DNA of 64,000 bases from positions 660,464 to 724,463 of the forward strand of contig JAGFNQ010001195.1 of NCBI GenBank assembly GCA_024364735.1, written 5' to 3'. Under the pieces are notes generated by a model. It was not told the DNA's origin. It was given only the letters and a program-made list of their open reading frames with translations, and did not search any database. How positions within the stretch are numbered: the stretch's first letter is position 1; each line of letters opens with the position of its first letter. Shown here in pieces: positions 23,232 through 34,050 of this stretch. The position numbers were made by a program, and so were the translations under genes. The DNA is from Boesenbergia rotunda. Its lineage: Eukaryota > Streptophyta > Magnoliopsida > Zingiberales > Zingiberaceae.

Positions 23232-24481
23232 ATGCCTCCCCGAGCCGTCCGGTATGATTATTGTTATTGTTATTGCATTTAAATTTATTTTCTCATGCAA
23301 TGTCTTTATTCTTCCTTTAATTTCCTTAACTTAGAAGACGCCGACCAAACCCGGCCAACCCCGGTGCCGAACCTAGTCCGGACCCTAGATTTCCTAACCT
23401 AGAGTTATGTAATAGGTTTGCACAAACCATCTACAAGCCTATTAAAACAAGTTATCTCAATAGGCACTTTTTTACCCAATCATGTCCTGTCGCTATGAAC
23501 ATCATCAACTTCTATCAATTGGACAATCTTGTCTTCTGCACGCATACCATTAATGAATCTTTATGCGCAGAATTTTACAATAATATAATTCGACAAGATA
23601 ATCTTATGTTTCACACCACTGTCCAAGGGATTCCTTTAACTATAACCCCGACTTTGTTGAACCGATTCCTAGGACTGCGACCTTCTCAGTCCACATTTTG
23701 TTGTTATCCTCCTAGGAACCCCCCATTTGATCATCCCTACTCAGAGATTACCCTAGATACCATTCACTCCTATTTCTATAGGGCAGACCTCCCAGCAGAT
23801 AGACGCTTCCAAGCTGTTGAACTTCAGGCCCAGAACTATGCCTTGTATAGAGTTCTGGTCCGCTGTATTTTACCACTCTCCACCAGAGACCTTGGGACTA
23901 TGCGACCCTTTCATGCTTTCCTTCTTTATGCCCTAGTCCATCACCTTGACCTAGACATTGGACTCCATATGTTTCATACCATTCTGCATGCGTCCAGTGT
24001 CATGACCCAGGGACGAGTACGCACACCATATTGCCACATCATCACATCCCTCCTTCATCACCACGGTCGTAACATTACCGTTGGTGAAATTACCGCTATG
24101 ACCGATTTTGACGAAATAGGATTTAGGAACTTTTCGTTAGCGGGTCTAGAGGTGTCGGCTACCGGGGTTCTTAGTTGGAGACGACACCAGGCCGGAGCAC
24201 CAGTCGACTCAGACGAGGAGATCGAGGTTGATATTGGAGATGTAGCGGCAGCAGCCCGAGCACACATCGACGAGCCCGCTCCACCGACACTCTACCAGAT
24301 AGTGACACAGTTAGACACAAAGGTTCAGAGTCTTCGAGAGGAGGTCGAAGCCTACCACCTAGAACAGATAGAAGCTAGACGAGCTGATCGAGAAGTGGCT
24401 GACGCACGATACATAGAGATGATGGCACGATTTGATGCATGGCAGCCTGGCCCGTCTGATCATCCCGGTCCTTCATCTTAG
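23232..24481 (+). CDS. Element B ORF2: intact, spliced, plant transposon-protein-like (388 aa)
   Basis: Model: exon 1 23232-23251 and exon 2 23335-24481, coding for 388 residues. The N-terminus (MPPRAV then an Arg-rich run) is basic and could be a nuclear signal. The central part holds LCAEFYNN, PLTITPTLLNRFLGL, RCILPLSTRD, MRPFHAFLLYALVHH, VRTPYCHIITSLLHHHG and DEIGFRNFSLAG. This layout resembles the putative plant transposon protein family (Transposase_32 type), whose function is unknown. An acidic DSDEEIEVD stretch and a coiled coil (about residues 320-375) end it. No signal peptide or membrane segment is seen, which argues against an envelope protein. The spliced start is chosen because conserved residues precede the first exon-2 ATG (23495). 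Homologues: C (broken) and D (divergent). Confidence 0.75.
23252..23334 (+). other. Predicted intron in element B ORF2 (83 nt)
   Basis: Donor CG|GTATGA, AT-rich body, pyrimidine-rich tract and acceptor TTAACTTAG|A. Removal joins CG to A in frame (phase 2). C has the same phase-2 intron of 89 nt (13042-12954) with diverged sequence but preserved donor GTAT and acceptor TAG. Confidence 0.72.
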
Positions 24482-26154
24482 ATTCACCTAGCATTGTACC
24501 TATTTGACTGCCCCTACTCAGTAGGGTTAACTGGTGTTTGGCTATTTGACTTGTGTTGAACCTTGAATATCTACTTTATTCTCTGTTTATGAGTACTTGT
24601 CCTTTTTACAATTAGGATTGTGTTCTGTAGAATAGATTAACTTTATTACTTTTGCTCTACTTGATTTAAAATTAAAATTTGAAAAACTGTTTTACTTAAT
24701 TTCAAAATCAGTTTTCATTTTTTTGACTTAGTTTTATTTTTAAAACTACCCCCTTTCAAAACTAGGGTTTTTCGAATATGGACTTAGCCTAGGCCCTAAC
24801 CCTAGAACAGCATGCACCTATAGACTTAGAAGTCAACATCTCACAAGCACCTTAGGGTACTTTTTGATTGATAACCTAGAAAGGGTTGAGATACTTAGGT
24901 CTTTGCCTTAATTCAAGATGCTTTAAGTCAGTGCATCTGCAGTAATTGGGGCACTAAATACAACTTATACAGCAATCAAGTTAAGTGTCAAGTTTAGAAA
25001 ATCTAACTTGAACAGAAACACTTAATTTGACTAACCCTAGCAAAAACTACTGTTTATAACAGTTAGTAAGTAGCTAATTGGGTTAGACAGGTCCCTATAG
25101 AGAAAATTGATTGATTGTGGTTTAAGTCTAATTATGATTTGGTTCAGTACAGTAAAATCTTACTTATTTCCATTATTTCTGCTATATTTATTTGTTTTGA
25201 TATATGGCAAAGGGGGAGAGATAGGAAAGGAGAGAGTAAAATTAATTTTTTTTAAAAGTTTTCAAAATTTAATTTTCTTAACTCTATCCTTTATTCAAAA
25301 AGTATTCAAAAGTTTTTCTTTATTCAAAACTTTTTTGAAAAATACTTAAGCTTGCTAAGTATTTAAACCTTTCAAAATTTTTACTCAAGCTTTCAAAAAT
25401 TTTGCTAAGTATTTAAATCTTTCAAAATTTTTACTCAAGCTTTCAAAAATTTTGCTAAGTATTTAAGCCTTTCAAAATTTTTACTCAAGCTTTCAAAATT
25501 TTTACTCAAGCTTTCAAAAATTTTGCTAAGTATTTAAATCTTTCAAAATTTTTACTCAAGCTTTCAAAAATTTTGCTAAGTATTTAAGCCTTTCAAAATT
25601 TTTACTCAAGCTTTCAAAATTTTGCTAAGTATTTAAGTCTTTCAAAATTTTTACTTAGTCTTTCAAAATTTTGCTAAGTATTTAAACCTTTCAAAATTTT
25701 ATAACTTAAGCTTGTCAAAAGTTTTAAATTTTTATAAAGTACCTTAAGCTTAAGATTCTCAAAACTGGTTAAGTACAATGTTATTAAGTACTTAAGTTTT
25801 CCAAAAAGTACTGTATTAAGTTTTCAAAATTATTAAGTACTTAAGTTTTTTTAAATCATCCTACTAAAGTACTTAAGCTAACACTTTCAAAACCTTTGAG
25901 TACCTTGAAACTTAAAGCCTCAAACTTTTTAAGTACTCAAAAATCATGCTTCAAAAATCTTTCTATATACTTTTAACTTAAGATTCCTAAGTACCTAAAA
26001 CTTAAGTTTTCAAAGTACAAGTAAAGTTTTTTTTAAACCCCACGAATTTTTGAAAAATCTAGGGGGAGATTCCTTCCAGGGGGAGGGAACAAAGTTTAAC
26101 ATTTTTTTCATGCTTGCTTAAACTTAACTGTTTGAACTAAGGTTGCCATAAATC
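24482..26154 (+). other. Element B 3' non-coding region
   Basis: Blocks conserved with C, then a long run of A/T-rich repeats (25340-25990). The core word is CTTTCAAAATTTT with TTGCTAAGTATTTAA spacers, about 50 bp per unit in the clearest part (25360-25690). The ORF at 25107-25349 has no homologous coding support in C. Confidence 0.75.
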
Positions 26155-26168
26155 AAAAAGGGGGAGAT
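26155..26168 (+). other. Element B polypurine tract
   Basis: AAAAAGGGGGAGAT directly before the 3' LTR. Confidence 0.88.
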
Positions 26169-27560
26169 TGTTGGTGCAGAATGCACCAAAGTCAAACCTG
26201 TGTTTCGATAATGGCAACAGATGTCAAAAGTTAAGTCTTACTTGTGTTTCTAACAAGTTACTCTAGTGTGCAGAGATAAAGTCCTAGCGAAGGAATGCTA
26301 GGCAACTGGCGAAGGACTGCCAGTAGCAAAGCTCTAGCGAAGGAATGCTAGGCAACTGGCGAAGGACTGCCAGTAGCAAAGCCCTAGCGAAGGACTGCTA
26401 GGCAACTGGCAAAGGACTGCCAGTAGCAAAGCCCTAGCGAAGGACTGCTAGGCAACTGGCGAAGGACGACCAGTATCCAAGCCCTAGCGAAGGACTGCTA
26501 GGCAACTGGCGAAGGGCTGCCAGTATCCAAGACCTGACAAAGGACCGTCAGGCAAAAGTCCAACCAAAGGAGCGGTTGGCATCAGGTAAACTCTCCCGAG
26601 AGGAGTAGGTGAGGACGCGTTCCCCGTCGAGGGAACAGTAGGCGTCGGTTCGACCTAGGGCTCCATTTTGGAGACCAAAGTCAGAACCAAGACAGCTAAG
26701 GCTGTATAATCTAATACTTTATTGTTTCATTGTGTTTTGGACTAACCCTGGATGCAGGACCGAAGGAACGTGTGTCTGCAGCTCAGAAAGCCTCAAAGGA
26801 ATGAGGCTACAGCTGACCAGGGCGCCCGGAGTGTCCCGGGCGCCCCCAAGGCAAACATAAAACACAAGACAGCAAGATGGGCTTCGATAGTTCAACTCCC
26901 GGGCGCCCCCGCTGCTCCCGGGCGCCCCCAGCGTCCCGGGCGCCCCCATGCGCATGCCTCGAACTAGAAGCCATCGAAGCCAAGCAGATAACGCTTGACC
27001 TGGTCAATCCGGGCGCCCCGAGCGCTCCGGGCGCCCCGGTCAAAGCGGATCCAGAGGATAGACGCTGACCGAGACCTTTGCGGATCAAAGGCCACGTGGG
27101 GGGCGCCCCCGACGTCCCGGGCGCTCCCAGGCCCTATATAAAGGACCCTCGACCAAGGCTTCCAAGCATCAATTCTTTCAATGCCTCAAAGCTCTTCTAC
27201 GCTCGTGCCTTGCTCCGGAAACACTCCAACTCGAGCCGACGACGTCCCGCTGCCCCGAGAAAGTCAATACACTCCGGACGTCGGTAACGAAGAGTGCAAT
27301 TCTTTATTATTATTTTCGTGCACTTACTTTGTAACCAAATTCTGTAACTATTATTGCGCTTCATATAGAATTGCCCAAAGTAAACGGTCAACGACCGTGG
27401 GCCTTGGAGTAGGAGTCGACACAGGCACCGAACCAAGTAAAATCGACTGTGTCTCTGTGTTGTGTTTATTTTTACTTCCGCTGTGCAATTGCTCTTTACG
27501 AAATTCCGAACGATTTCCGATATTCACCCCCCCCCCTCTATCGGTTTTCTCGGTCCAACA
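26169..27560 (+). repeat. Element B 3' LTR (1392 bp)
   Basis: Near-identical to the 5' LTR except for five rather than four hairpin units and loss of one GGGCGCC-containing segment. It ends CGGTCCAACA at 27560. TATA box at 27135-27142. Confidence 0.92.
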
Positions 27561-27633
27561 TCTTGTAGAGAACAAAACGACGACAAACTGCTATTCACCC
27601 CACCCCCCTCTAGCAATGCCTTTCGATCTATCA
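27561..27633 (+). repeat. Element A 3' LTR, end part
   Basis: Includes the right copy of the B target duplication TCTTG (27561-27565). The block CACCCCCCTCTAGCAA aligns with the D LTR end, which finishes GATCTAACA; here it finishes GATCTATCA at 27633. Sequence beyond is Tat protease. Confidence 0.75.
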
Positions 27634-29059
27634 CCCTAGACCAGATGTAGATTGGCAAGGATGAACTACATCCAGTCTTGACTCCACTCTTCGGCTTCGC
27701 TGGATACCAGGTATAGCCGATAGGGCAAATTACTTTATCGCTGTTATTGGGCAGTGACACTCTGGAGAGAACTAGGAGGGCTCCCTTCCTGGTCATGGAT
27801 GATCCTTCATCCTACAATGTCATCTTGGGGCTCCCGCCGCTCAGTATATTTCAGGTGGTGGTCTCTGTCTACCACCAGAAGATTAAATTCCCGGTAGGCG
27901 GGCAAGTAGCAAAAGTCAAGGGAGACCAGTTGGTGTCTCAGCGATGCTACAGCGGGGAAGTCAGGATGGAGACCCGAAAGAACCCTAAGTCCTATGAAGC
28001 CCTGCAAATTGATCTCGCCGATCCACGAGAAGATGAAGGACCTAAAGAAGAACCGAGGGAGGTCGGGAGCGAGGAGGTCCAGATTCACCCTCAACAAAGG
28101 GAGAGAGTTACGAGAATCACCACTGACCTTGCACCAGAGCTAAGAAGTCATCTTATAGATTGCCTGTAGAGCCATCGAGACGTCTTCGCCTGGGCCACTG
28201 AAAAAAATCAAAGGGGTCCCCCTGGCTCTAGCCATGCATCACCTGCATGTCACTTCCGGAGTGCGACCGGTGAAGCAGAGGCGAAGACAATTTGCACCTG
28301 AACAGGACAAGGCTATCAGAGATGAAGTCAACAAGCTACTAAGGGTCGGGCACATAGGAGAAGTTCAATTCCTGCCCTGGTTAGCTAATGTAGTCCTTGT
28401 CCCTAAGCTCGGGGGTAAATGGCGGGTCTGTATTGATTTTCGGGATTTGAATAAAGCCTTCCCTAAGGATTGTTACCCCATGCCCTGAATAGACCGGTTG
28501 GTAGACTCTACGACCGACTGTGATTTCATTTCGATGTTGGATGCTTATCAAGTTTACCATCAAGTTCCTCCCACTTCGGAAGATCAGGAGAAAGTCAGCT
28601 TTGTGACAGCCGACGACGCATACTGATATAATGTTATGCCCTTCTGGTTGCGTAATGCTAGGGTAACTTATCAGCGGATGATGGACAAGGTCTTCATGCA
28701 TCAGATTGGGAGAAACATCAAAGTGTACGTGGACGATATCCTGGTCAAGACTGACAATGGAAAGGACATGATAACCGACTTGGAAGAGACGTTTGCCACC
28801 CTGAGGGCCAACAAGCTGAAGTTGAACCCTGCTAAGTGCTTGTTCGGGGTAAAGAGCGGTCGTTTCTTGGGATACATGGTGACAGAGAGGGGATTGAGGC
28901 TAATTTAGAAAAAGTAAAGGCTATTCTGGATATGTCATCCCCTCACAACTTAAAGAAGTGCAAAGGCTGAATGGCAGAATCACAGCTCTATCTAGGTTCA
29001 TCTCCAAGTCAGCAGATAGGACCCTACTATTCTTCAAGATTATGAGAAAAGCAGCTAAG
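27634..29059 (+). pseudogene. pol: Tat element protease (3' part) and reverse transcriptase, broken
   Basis: A degenerate protease reading begins right after A. From 27747 it is open: PSSYNVILGLPPLS is the conserved end of the Tat protease. A stop at 28167-28169 precedes DVFAW. RT follows: RPVKQRRRQFAPEQDKAI, VCIDFRDLNKA, a TGA at 28486-28488, SMLDAYQ, another stop at 28624-28626, then YVDD at 28726-28737 and NPAKCLFGV...FLGY. It ends in a stop at 28906-28908 and runs degraded to the solo LTR. Confidence 0.85.
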
Positions 29060-30583
29060 TGTTGGTGCAGAAAGCACCAAAGTCAAACCTGTGTTTTGAT
29101 AATGGCAACAGGGTTCAAAAGTTAAGTCTTACTTGTTGTCTAACAAGTTACTCTAGTGTGCAGAGCAAAAAGTCCTAGCGAAGGACTGCTAGGCACTGGC
29201 GAAGGAATGCCAGAGCAAAAAGTCCTAGCGAAGGACTGCTAGGCACTGGCGAAGGAATGCCAGAGCAAAAAGTCCTAGCGAAGGACTGCTAGGCACTGGC
29301 GAAGGAATGCCAGAGCAAAAAGTCCTAGCGAAGGACTGCTAGGCACTAGCGAAGGAATGCCAGAGCAAAAAGTCCTAGTGAAGGAATACTAGGCACTGGC
29401 GAAGGAATGCCAGGGTAAAAGCCCTAGCAAAGGACTGCTAGGCACTGGCGAAGGAATGCCAGGGACTAAAGCCCTAGCGAAGGACTGCTAGGCAACAGGC
29501 GAAGGACAGCTCGGTATCCAAGACCTGGCAAAGGACCGCCGGGCAAAAGTCCAACCAGAGGAGCGGTTGGCATCAGGTACATTCTCCCGAGAGGAGTAGG
29601 TGAGGACGCGTTCCCCGTCGAGAGGGAACAGTAGGCGTTGGTTCGACCTAGGGCTCCATTTTGGAGGCCCAAAGTCAGAACCAAGACAGCTAAGGCTGTA
29701 TAAACATAATACTCTAATGCTTTATATTGTTTTGGACTAACCCTAGATGCAGGACCGAAGGAACATGTGTCTGCAGCTCAGAATGCCCAAAGGAGAGAGG
29801 CAAGTAGCTGAGCAGGGCGCCCTCAGTGTCCTGGGCGCCCCCAGGGGCAACACAAAACAAGCGAAGCAACAAAGGCTTCGGCTAACCACTGGCCGGGGCG
29901 CCCCCAGCAGCCAGGGCGCCCCGAACGCCCAGGGCGCCCTCAGTGCCCAGGGCGCCCCGTGCCTACTCCAGCGAAGCCGATTACCCTTATCCAGCCGAGA
30001 AGCCCGCGCTGAAGGAGTCAAGCAGGGCGCCCCCAGCGTCCAGGGCGCCCCCAGTGTCAAACCTCATCCCTATTCGAGTGGGATAGAGGTTGACCGAGCG
30101 AAGCTCGGATCGCGTGACACGTGGGGGGGCGCCCCCGACGTCCAGGGCGCCCCGAGGTGCTATAAATAGCACCCAACGCCCAGGCTTTCGGCAACAACTT
30201 CAATTCAACGCTTCGACGCTCTTCTGCTCCCGCGCTCTACTCCGGAAACCTCCCAACACGAGCCGACGACGTCCCTCCGCTTCTAAAAGTCAACCTACCT
30301 CGGACGTCGGTAACAAAAGAGCGATCTTTTAATTTTGTGCTTATTACACTGCTATTGTAATCAATTCTTGTAAACTGTTTTTGCGCCTCATATAGAATTG
30401 CCCAAAGTAAACGGTCAACAACCGTGGGCCTTGGAGTAAGAGTCGACTTAGGCTCTGAACCAAGTAAAAAATAATTGTGTTTGCGTTGTGTGTTTTTATC
30501 TTCCGCTGTGCAATTGCTCTTATTTTAAATCCGAACGCTTTCCGATATTCACCCCCCCCTCTATCGGTTCTCTCGATCCAACA
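29060..30583 (+). mobile_element. Solo LTR of the B/C family (1524 bp) in Tat RNase H
   Basis: TGTTGGTGCAGAAAGCACCA...CGATCCAACA with perfect duplication CTAAG at 29055-29059 and 30584-30588. Coding of the Tat connection/RNase H resumes across it. It holds a larger hairpin array (29174-29573), GGGCGCC boxes at 18-bp spacing (29815-30150) and TATAAATA at 30161-30168 within a GGTGCTAT...ATAGCACC inverted repeat. Internal sequence was lost, presumably by LTR-LTR recombination. Confidence 0.92.
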
Positions 30584-30588
30584 CTAAG

Positions 30589-31816
30589 TTCGACTGGGAT
30601 GACCAGTGTGAAAAGGCACTCGCTAACCTGAAGGCCTATCTCGCTGAGCTCCCCATCCTCTACAAGCCAGTGGAGGGGGAGACCTTATATGTCTATCTAT
30701 CTACGGTAGAACAAGCGGTAGGTTCATCACTCGTCCGAGAAGAAGGCATGGTGCAATACCCCATATACTTCTTCGGACACCTCCTGAAGGATGCCAAGAC
30801 GCGATACACTACGATGGAGAAGCTGGCCTATGCTTTGGTCCTAATGGCTAGGAGGTTAAGACCATACTTCTTAGCTCATCCTATCGTGGTTCTCACTAAC
30901 AACTCGCTCGCGCGGGTCCTCACCAATCCCGAAGCTTCAGGTCGGCTGATCAAATGGACTACAGAGTTAAGAGAATATGGTATCGAGTACCAGCCTCATA
31001 CCGCTATCAAGGCTCAAGCTCTCTCAGACTTCATACTGGAGACTGTCCTAGAGCCGAGAGAGCCTGGAAGATTTATGTAGATGGGTCTTCCAATAGCCGA
31101 CACAGCGGAGTCGGGGTGTTAATGGTCTTCCCCCAGGGAGACACGTTACATTTTTCCATCCGGCTCCACTTCAAGGCCACCAACAATGAAGCTGAATATG
31201 AGGTGATCCTAGCAAGCCTGCAAGCAGCCAAGCAGCCAAGCATATGGGGGTTACTCGGGTCATGTTGCACTCAGACTCCCAACTCGTGGCACAACAAATA
31301 AAGGGTGATTTCGAAGTCAGGTGTGAGCGCCTACAAAAGTATGTGGCCCTCTATAAGCAGCTGAGAGCCTCCTTCATGGAGGTTATCTTGCAAAAGATCT
31401 CCAGGGTAGACAATGTCAAGGTCGATGAACTAGCTAGACTAGCTAGCTCCATCTCAGCCTGGCAGCTGGATGAACCTAGTGCCCTGGAAGAGACGGTAGC
31501 ACAGATTGGAGAGGTGGCAGAAGACGACGCTGTGGCTGATTGGAGTGACCCATACGTGGAGTTCCTACAAAGTGGGAGCACTCCAGATATGAACCAAGGA
31601 AGCCGACTGTTTCATCGCCAGGCTGCCAAATTCACACTGGTTGGCGATCAGCTATACAGGAGGGCCTTTGCTTGACCACTTCTCAAATGTGTCAGTCCAG
31701 AAGAAGCCGACTACATGATGCGGGAAGTACATGAAGGCATCTGTGGGAGCCACATTGGGGGAAGGTCTCTATCTAGGAAGATTATCTTGGCAGGGTACTT
31801 TTGGCCCACTCTCCTG
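30589..31816 (+). pseudogene. pol: Tat element RNase H, second RNase H and integrase N-terminus, broken
   Basis: The first RNase H (30589-31080) has YPIYFFGHLLKDA and YTTMEKLAYALV. After a frameshift a second RNase H-like domain follows: YVDGSSNSRHSGVG, then NNEAEYEVILASLQA, another frameshift, and DSQLVAQQI. Dual RNase H, with an archaeal-type second copy, is known for Tat elements. The integrase finger begins with VHEGICGSHIGGRS (31720 on) and reaches YFWPTLL, where the Tekay-like LTR and Cop2 interrupt it. Confidence 0.82.
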
Positions 31817-31820
31817 TAAC
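31816..31820. repeat. Target site duplication of Cop2, left copy
   Basis: GTAAC here and at 43555-43559. The duplicated bases are the terminal bases of the Tekay-like solo LTR. Confidence 0.9.
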
Positions 31821-34030
31821 TGTTGGGACCGGGTGCATGTTGACATGGATGCGGGTTCGTATTTTTAAAATTAATTACGTGCATAAATAATTTCACAAAT
31901 TATTTAACCACACATCTAAGCATGTAACCTTATATTGTGTAGACATGATCATACATTTAAAATTTTGCAAAAAGTAAACTAATTTACTTAATACCTCGCG
32001 TAACTCGAAGGAAGGGACGAGATCCAACCGTAAGCGTCCCTTGGAAGCTCCGCCTCTATTCGCGTCCACGCCGAGTTTTCTTCGGGATGACTTCGCAAAG
32101 CCACGAGTTTCGTGCCGACAAGAACTACTAGATTCTCCAAAGGCACGACAAGAATACCAAGAGAGAGAGATGGGAAGACTAACCACCAAACGAAGAACGG
32201 AATCAAGATTCCGAGAGGAAGGAAGGAGTTGCGCCCGCTTCTTCTTCTTCTTCGACAGCTGCTTGGTGGATGAAGCTCACGGCAACAAAGGGGTCCTCCT
32301 TTTAGGGTTGGCGGCACTAGAGGAGGGAGAGGGAGAGAAGGAGAGAGAGAGAGGGCTTATTTCTAGATCTCTTAGATTAATTTCCAAGCCTTGCCTTGGT
32401 TCCTTTATATAGTAGCCTCTCAATCGCCAAGTCTCCTTTTTATGGAATAAATTTTCATAAGAAATTTATCATATAAATTTTTCTATGAATTATTCCATCA
32501 TGCCAAGTTTTTATCATAATTTAATTTATAATAAAAACAACCATGTCTCCCTTTTTATTATGGAATAAATTTTCATAAGAAATTTATTATATAAATTTTT
32601 CTTATCATGGAAAAATCAATTCATAATTGATTTTATAAAATAAAATAAACTATTCAAAGTTTATTTTAATTTCCATGAAAATAATAAATCAAACTTCGGT
32701 TTATAAAATTTTATATATATTATCCATAATTTTATAAAACAAACCACGCTCGGTTTATTTTATAATTTGAACCAAACAATTTGGTTCTCCCCTTTTAATG
32801 TGGTCGGCCAAACAAAGAGGGTGGGGACCCTCTTTGGCCGGCCAAACCCAAGCCTATACCATATGAATTAAACTCATTTAATTCGTCCAATAAGTCTTCA
32901 AAAGACTTAGCCATTTTATGCTTCCGATGCGTCTCTGAAAAATTCAGATTCGACTTATCTCTCTTGATCGAAAAATCCAATTTTCAACTCGTTTTAAATC
33001 CCTCGGATTACTCGTAGTACGTGTGACTAAATAGACTTTCGATTTATGTTGGCCATCTATAATTAACCAATTATAGAATGATCATGAGTGACACCTAGTA
33101 GTACATCATGATCCCTAATTAATCGAAAGATCAACAGTTGACCTCAGAAATTATTCTGAAACCCTTCAGCAGCTTTAATGAATCGTGCCTCATTCCCTTC
33201 ACCATCTTATACCCACTTGGTTCAGGACACGGTCTATGTGTGTCAGTCCCCACTAGGCTGACTACGTCACACCTAGCTCAAGCAATGTTTTTCTCGTCCT
33301 ACGGATTCTAGTTACTCTCATGTTTCTGAGAGATTCATACTCTGAACATGTGATGCTCTGGCCAGAGGCTTCGAGTAACAATCCGACGATAGCCCTCGGG
33401 AATACATCTCCTCGCAAGGAGTGGTGAATCCTTTGTAGGTTGTTCAAACATCTTTGGGCACTTCGGCTTATACCCAATCATCCTGGGTCCACACCTCCAT
33501 AGAGATGCTTGCTTAAGATGTCAAAGCATAAGTCTTCATGACCAAGATGACTTGAACACCGCAAGTCAAAGGAACATCGCACTTAAGCTACAGTAAGAAC
33601 TTCACTGACATGTCTATATGTAAACTATCATATGAAGTCTTACAGCCAGTCACTCCAATGAACTAGTTCCCTTAACTAGCATCCATGTTTATCTCCGGAC
33701 ATCCCAATGTCACCAGCCAGTGAGAATCAGCTGATTAGAGAATAACCCATGCTAGTCTCAACAGAATTGATAGTGTCCGTATTTATCAATTCATCGACTA
33801 GGGACAATTTCAATACTTCACAATTGCACATGTAGAGATAATCACTAGTTGTGAATTCATCACAAATTCTCTCATGCTGTGAATTGTATTGCGGACATTC
33901 AGTAAATGAGTTTAAGATCTCAATCAAATACATAAACATGTATACTCAAATAGTGAATATTCATTTATTAAAATAAATGATTACAATCATAAGGCGATTG
34001 CCTTAGGACACTTCTCTCATATCACTAACA
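31821..34030 (-). repeat. Cop2 3' LTR (2210 bp)
   Basis: Plus-strand ends TGTTGGGACC...ATCACTAACA. TATA on the minus strand at 32411-32404. It contains a long inverted repeat at 32802-32843 and lacks a short segment near 31873 present in the 5' LTR. The ORFs at 31893-32412 lie in the LTR and have no known domain. Confidence 0.92.
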
Positions 34031-34041
34031 AACTCCCACTT
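34031..34041 (-). other. Cop2 polypurine tract
   Basis: AAGTGGGAGTT on the minus strand next to the 3' LTR, identical to Cop1. Confidence 0.85.
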
Positions 34042-34050
34042 GGCCTAATG

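Larger units (their letters stand above)
18803..27560 (+). mobile_element. Non-autonomous LTR element B (ORF1 + intact ORF2, no pol)
   Basis: Complete 8758-bp element: 5' LTR 18803-20160, primer site 20163-20174, ORF1 20354-21999 (frameshifted), internal promoter 22650-23138, ORF2 23232-24481 (spliced), polypurine tract 26155-26168 and 3' LTR 26169-27560. Perfect duplication TCTTG flanks it (18798-18802, 27561-27565). It lies in the 3' LTR of A, head to head with C, with about 1.5 kb between their 5' LTRs. No pol domain is encoded, so its enzymes must come from a related autonomous element that is not in the window. Confidence 0.93.
7169..27633 (+). mobile_element. SIRE-like Ty1/copia element A (5' part off-window), host of Cop1, C and B
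   Basis: After removing Cop1 (to 7168), C (8962-17321) and B (18803-27560) the remaining segments read as one + strand copia element: RT/RNase H (7169-8585), 3' non-coding region with a polypurine tract (17905-17918) and a 3' LTR in two parts (17919-18802, 27561-27633). LTR sequence matches the LTR of element D (61316-62436, reverse strand). A itself lies within the Tat protease: sequence from 27634 continues a Tat protease reading. The predicted right target duplication is CCCTA (27634-27638); the left one is off-window. Confidence 0.82.

Noticed and set aside
23232..24481. ORF2 as a retroviral-type envelope gene of a SIRE element
   Set aside because: No signal peptide, no membrane segment and a basic N-terminus plus acidic and coiled-coil tail; similarity is to plant transposon proteins of unknown function.
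32041..32412. 123-residue ORF conserved at 41819-42190
   Set aside because: Both copies are the two LTRs of Cop2, so conservation reflects LTR identity; the region is the transcript leader.
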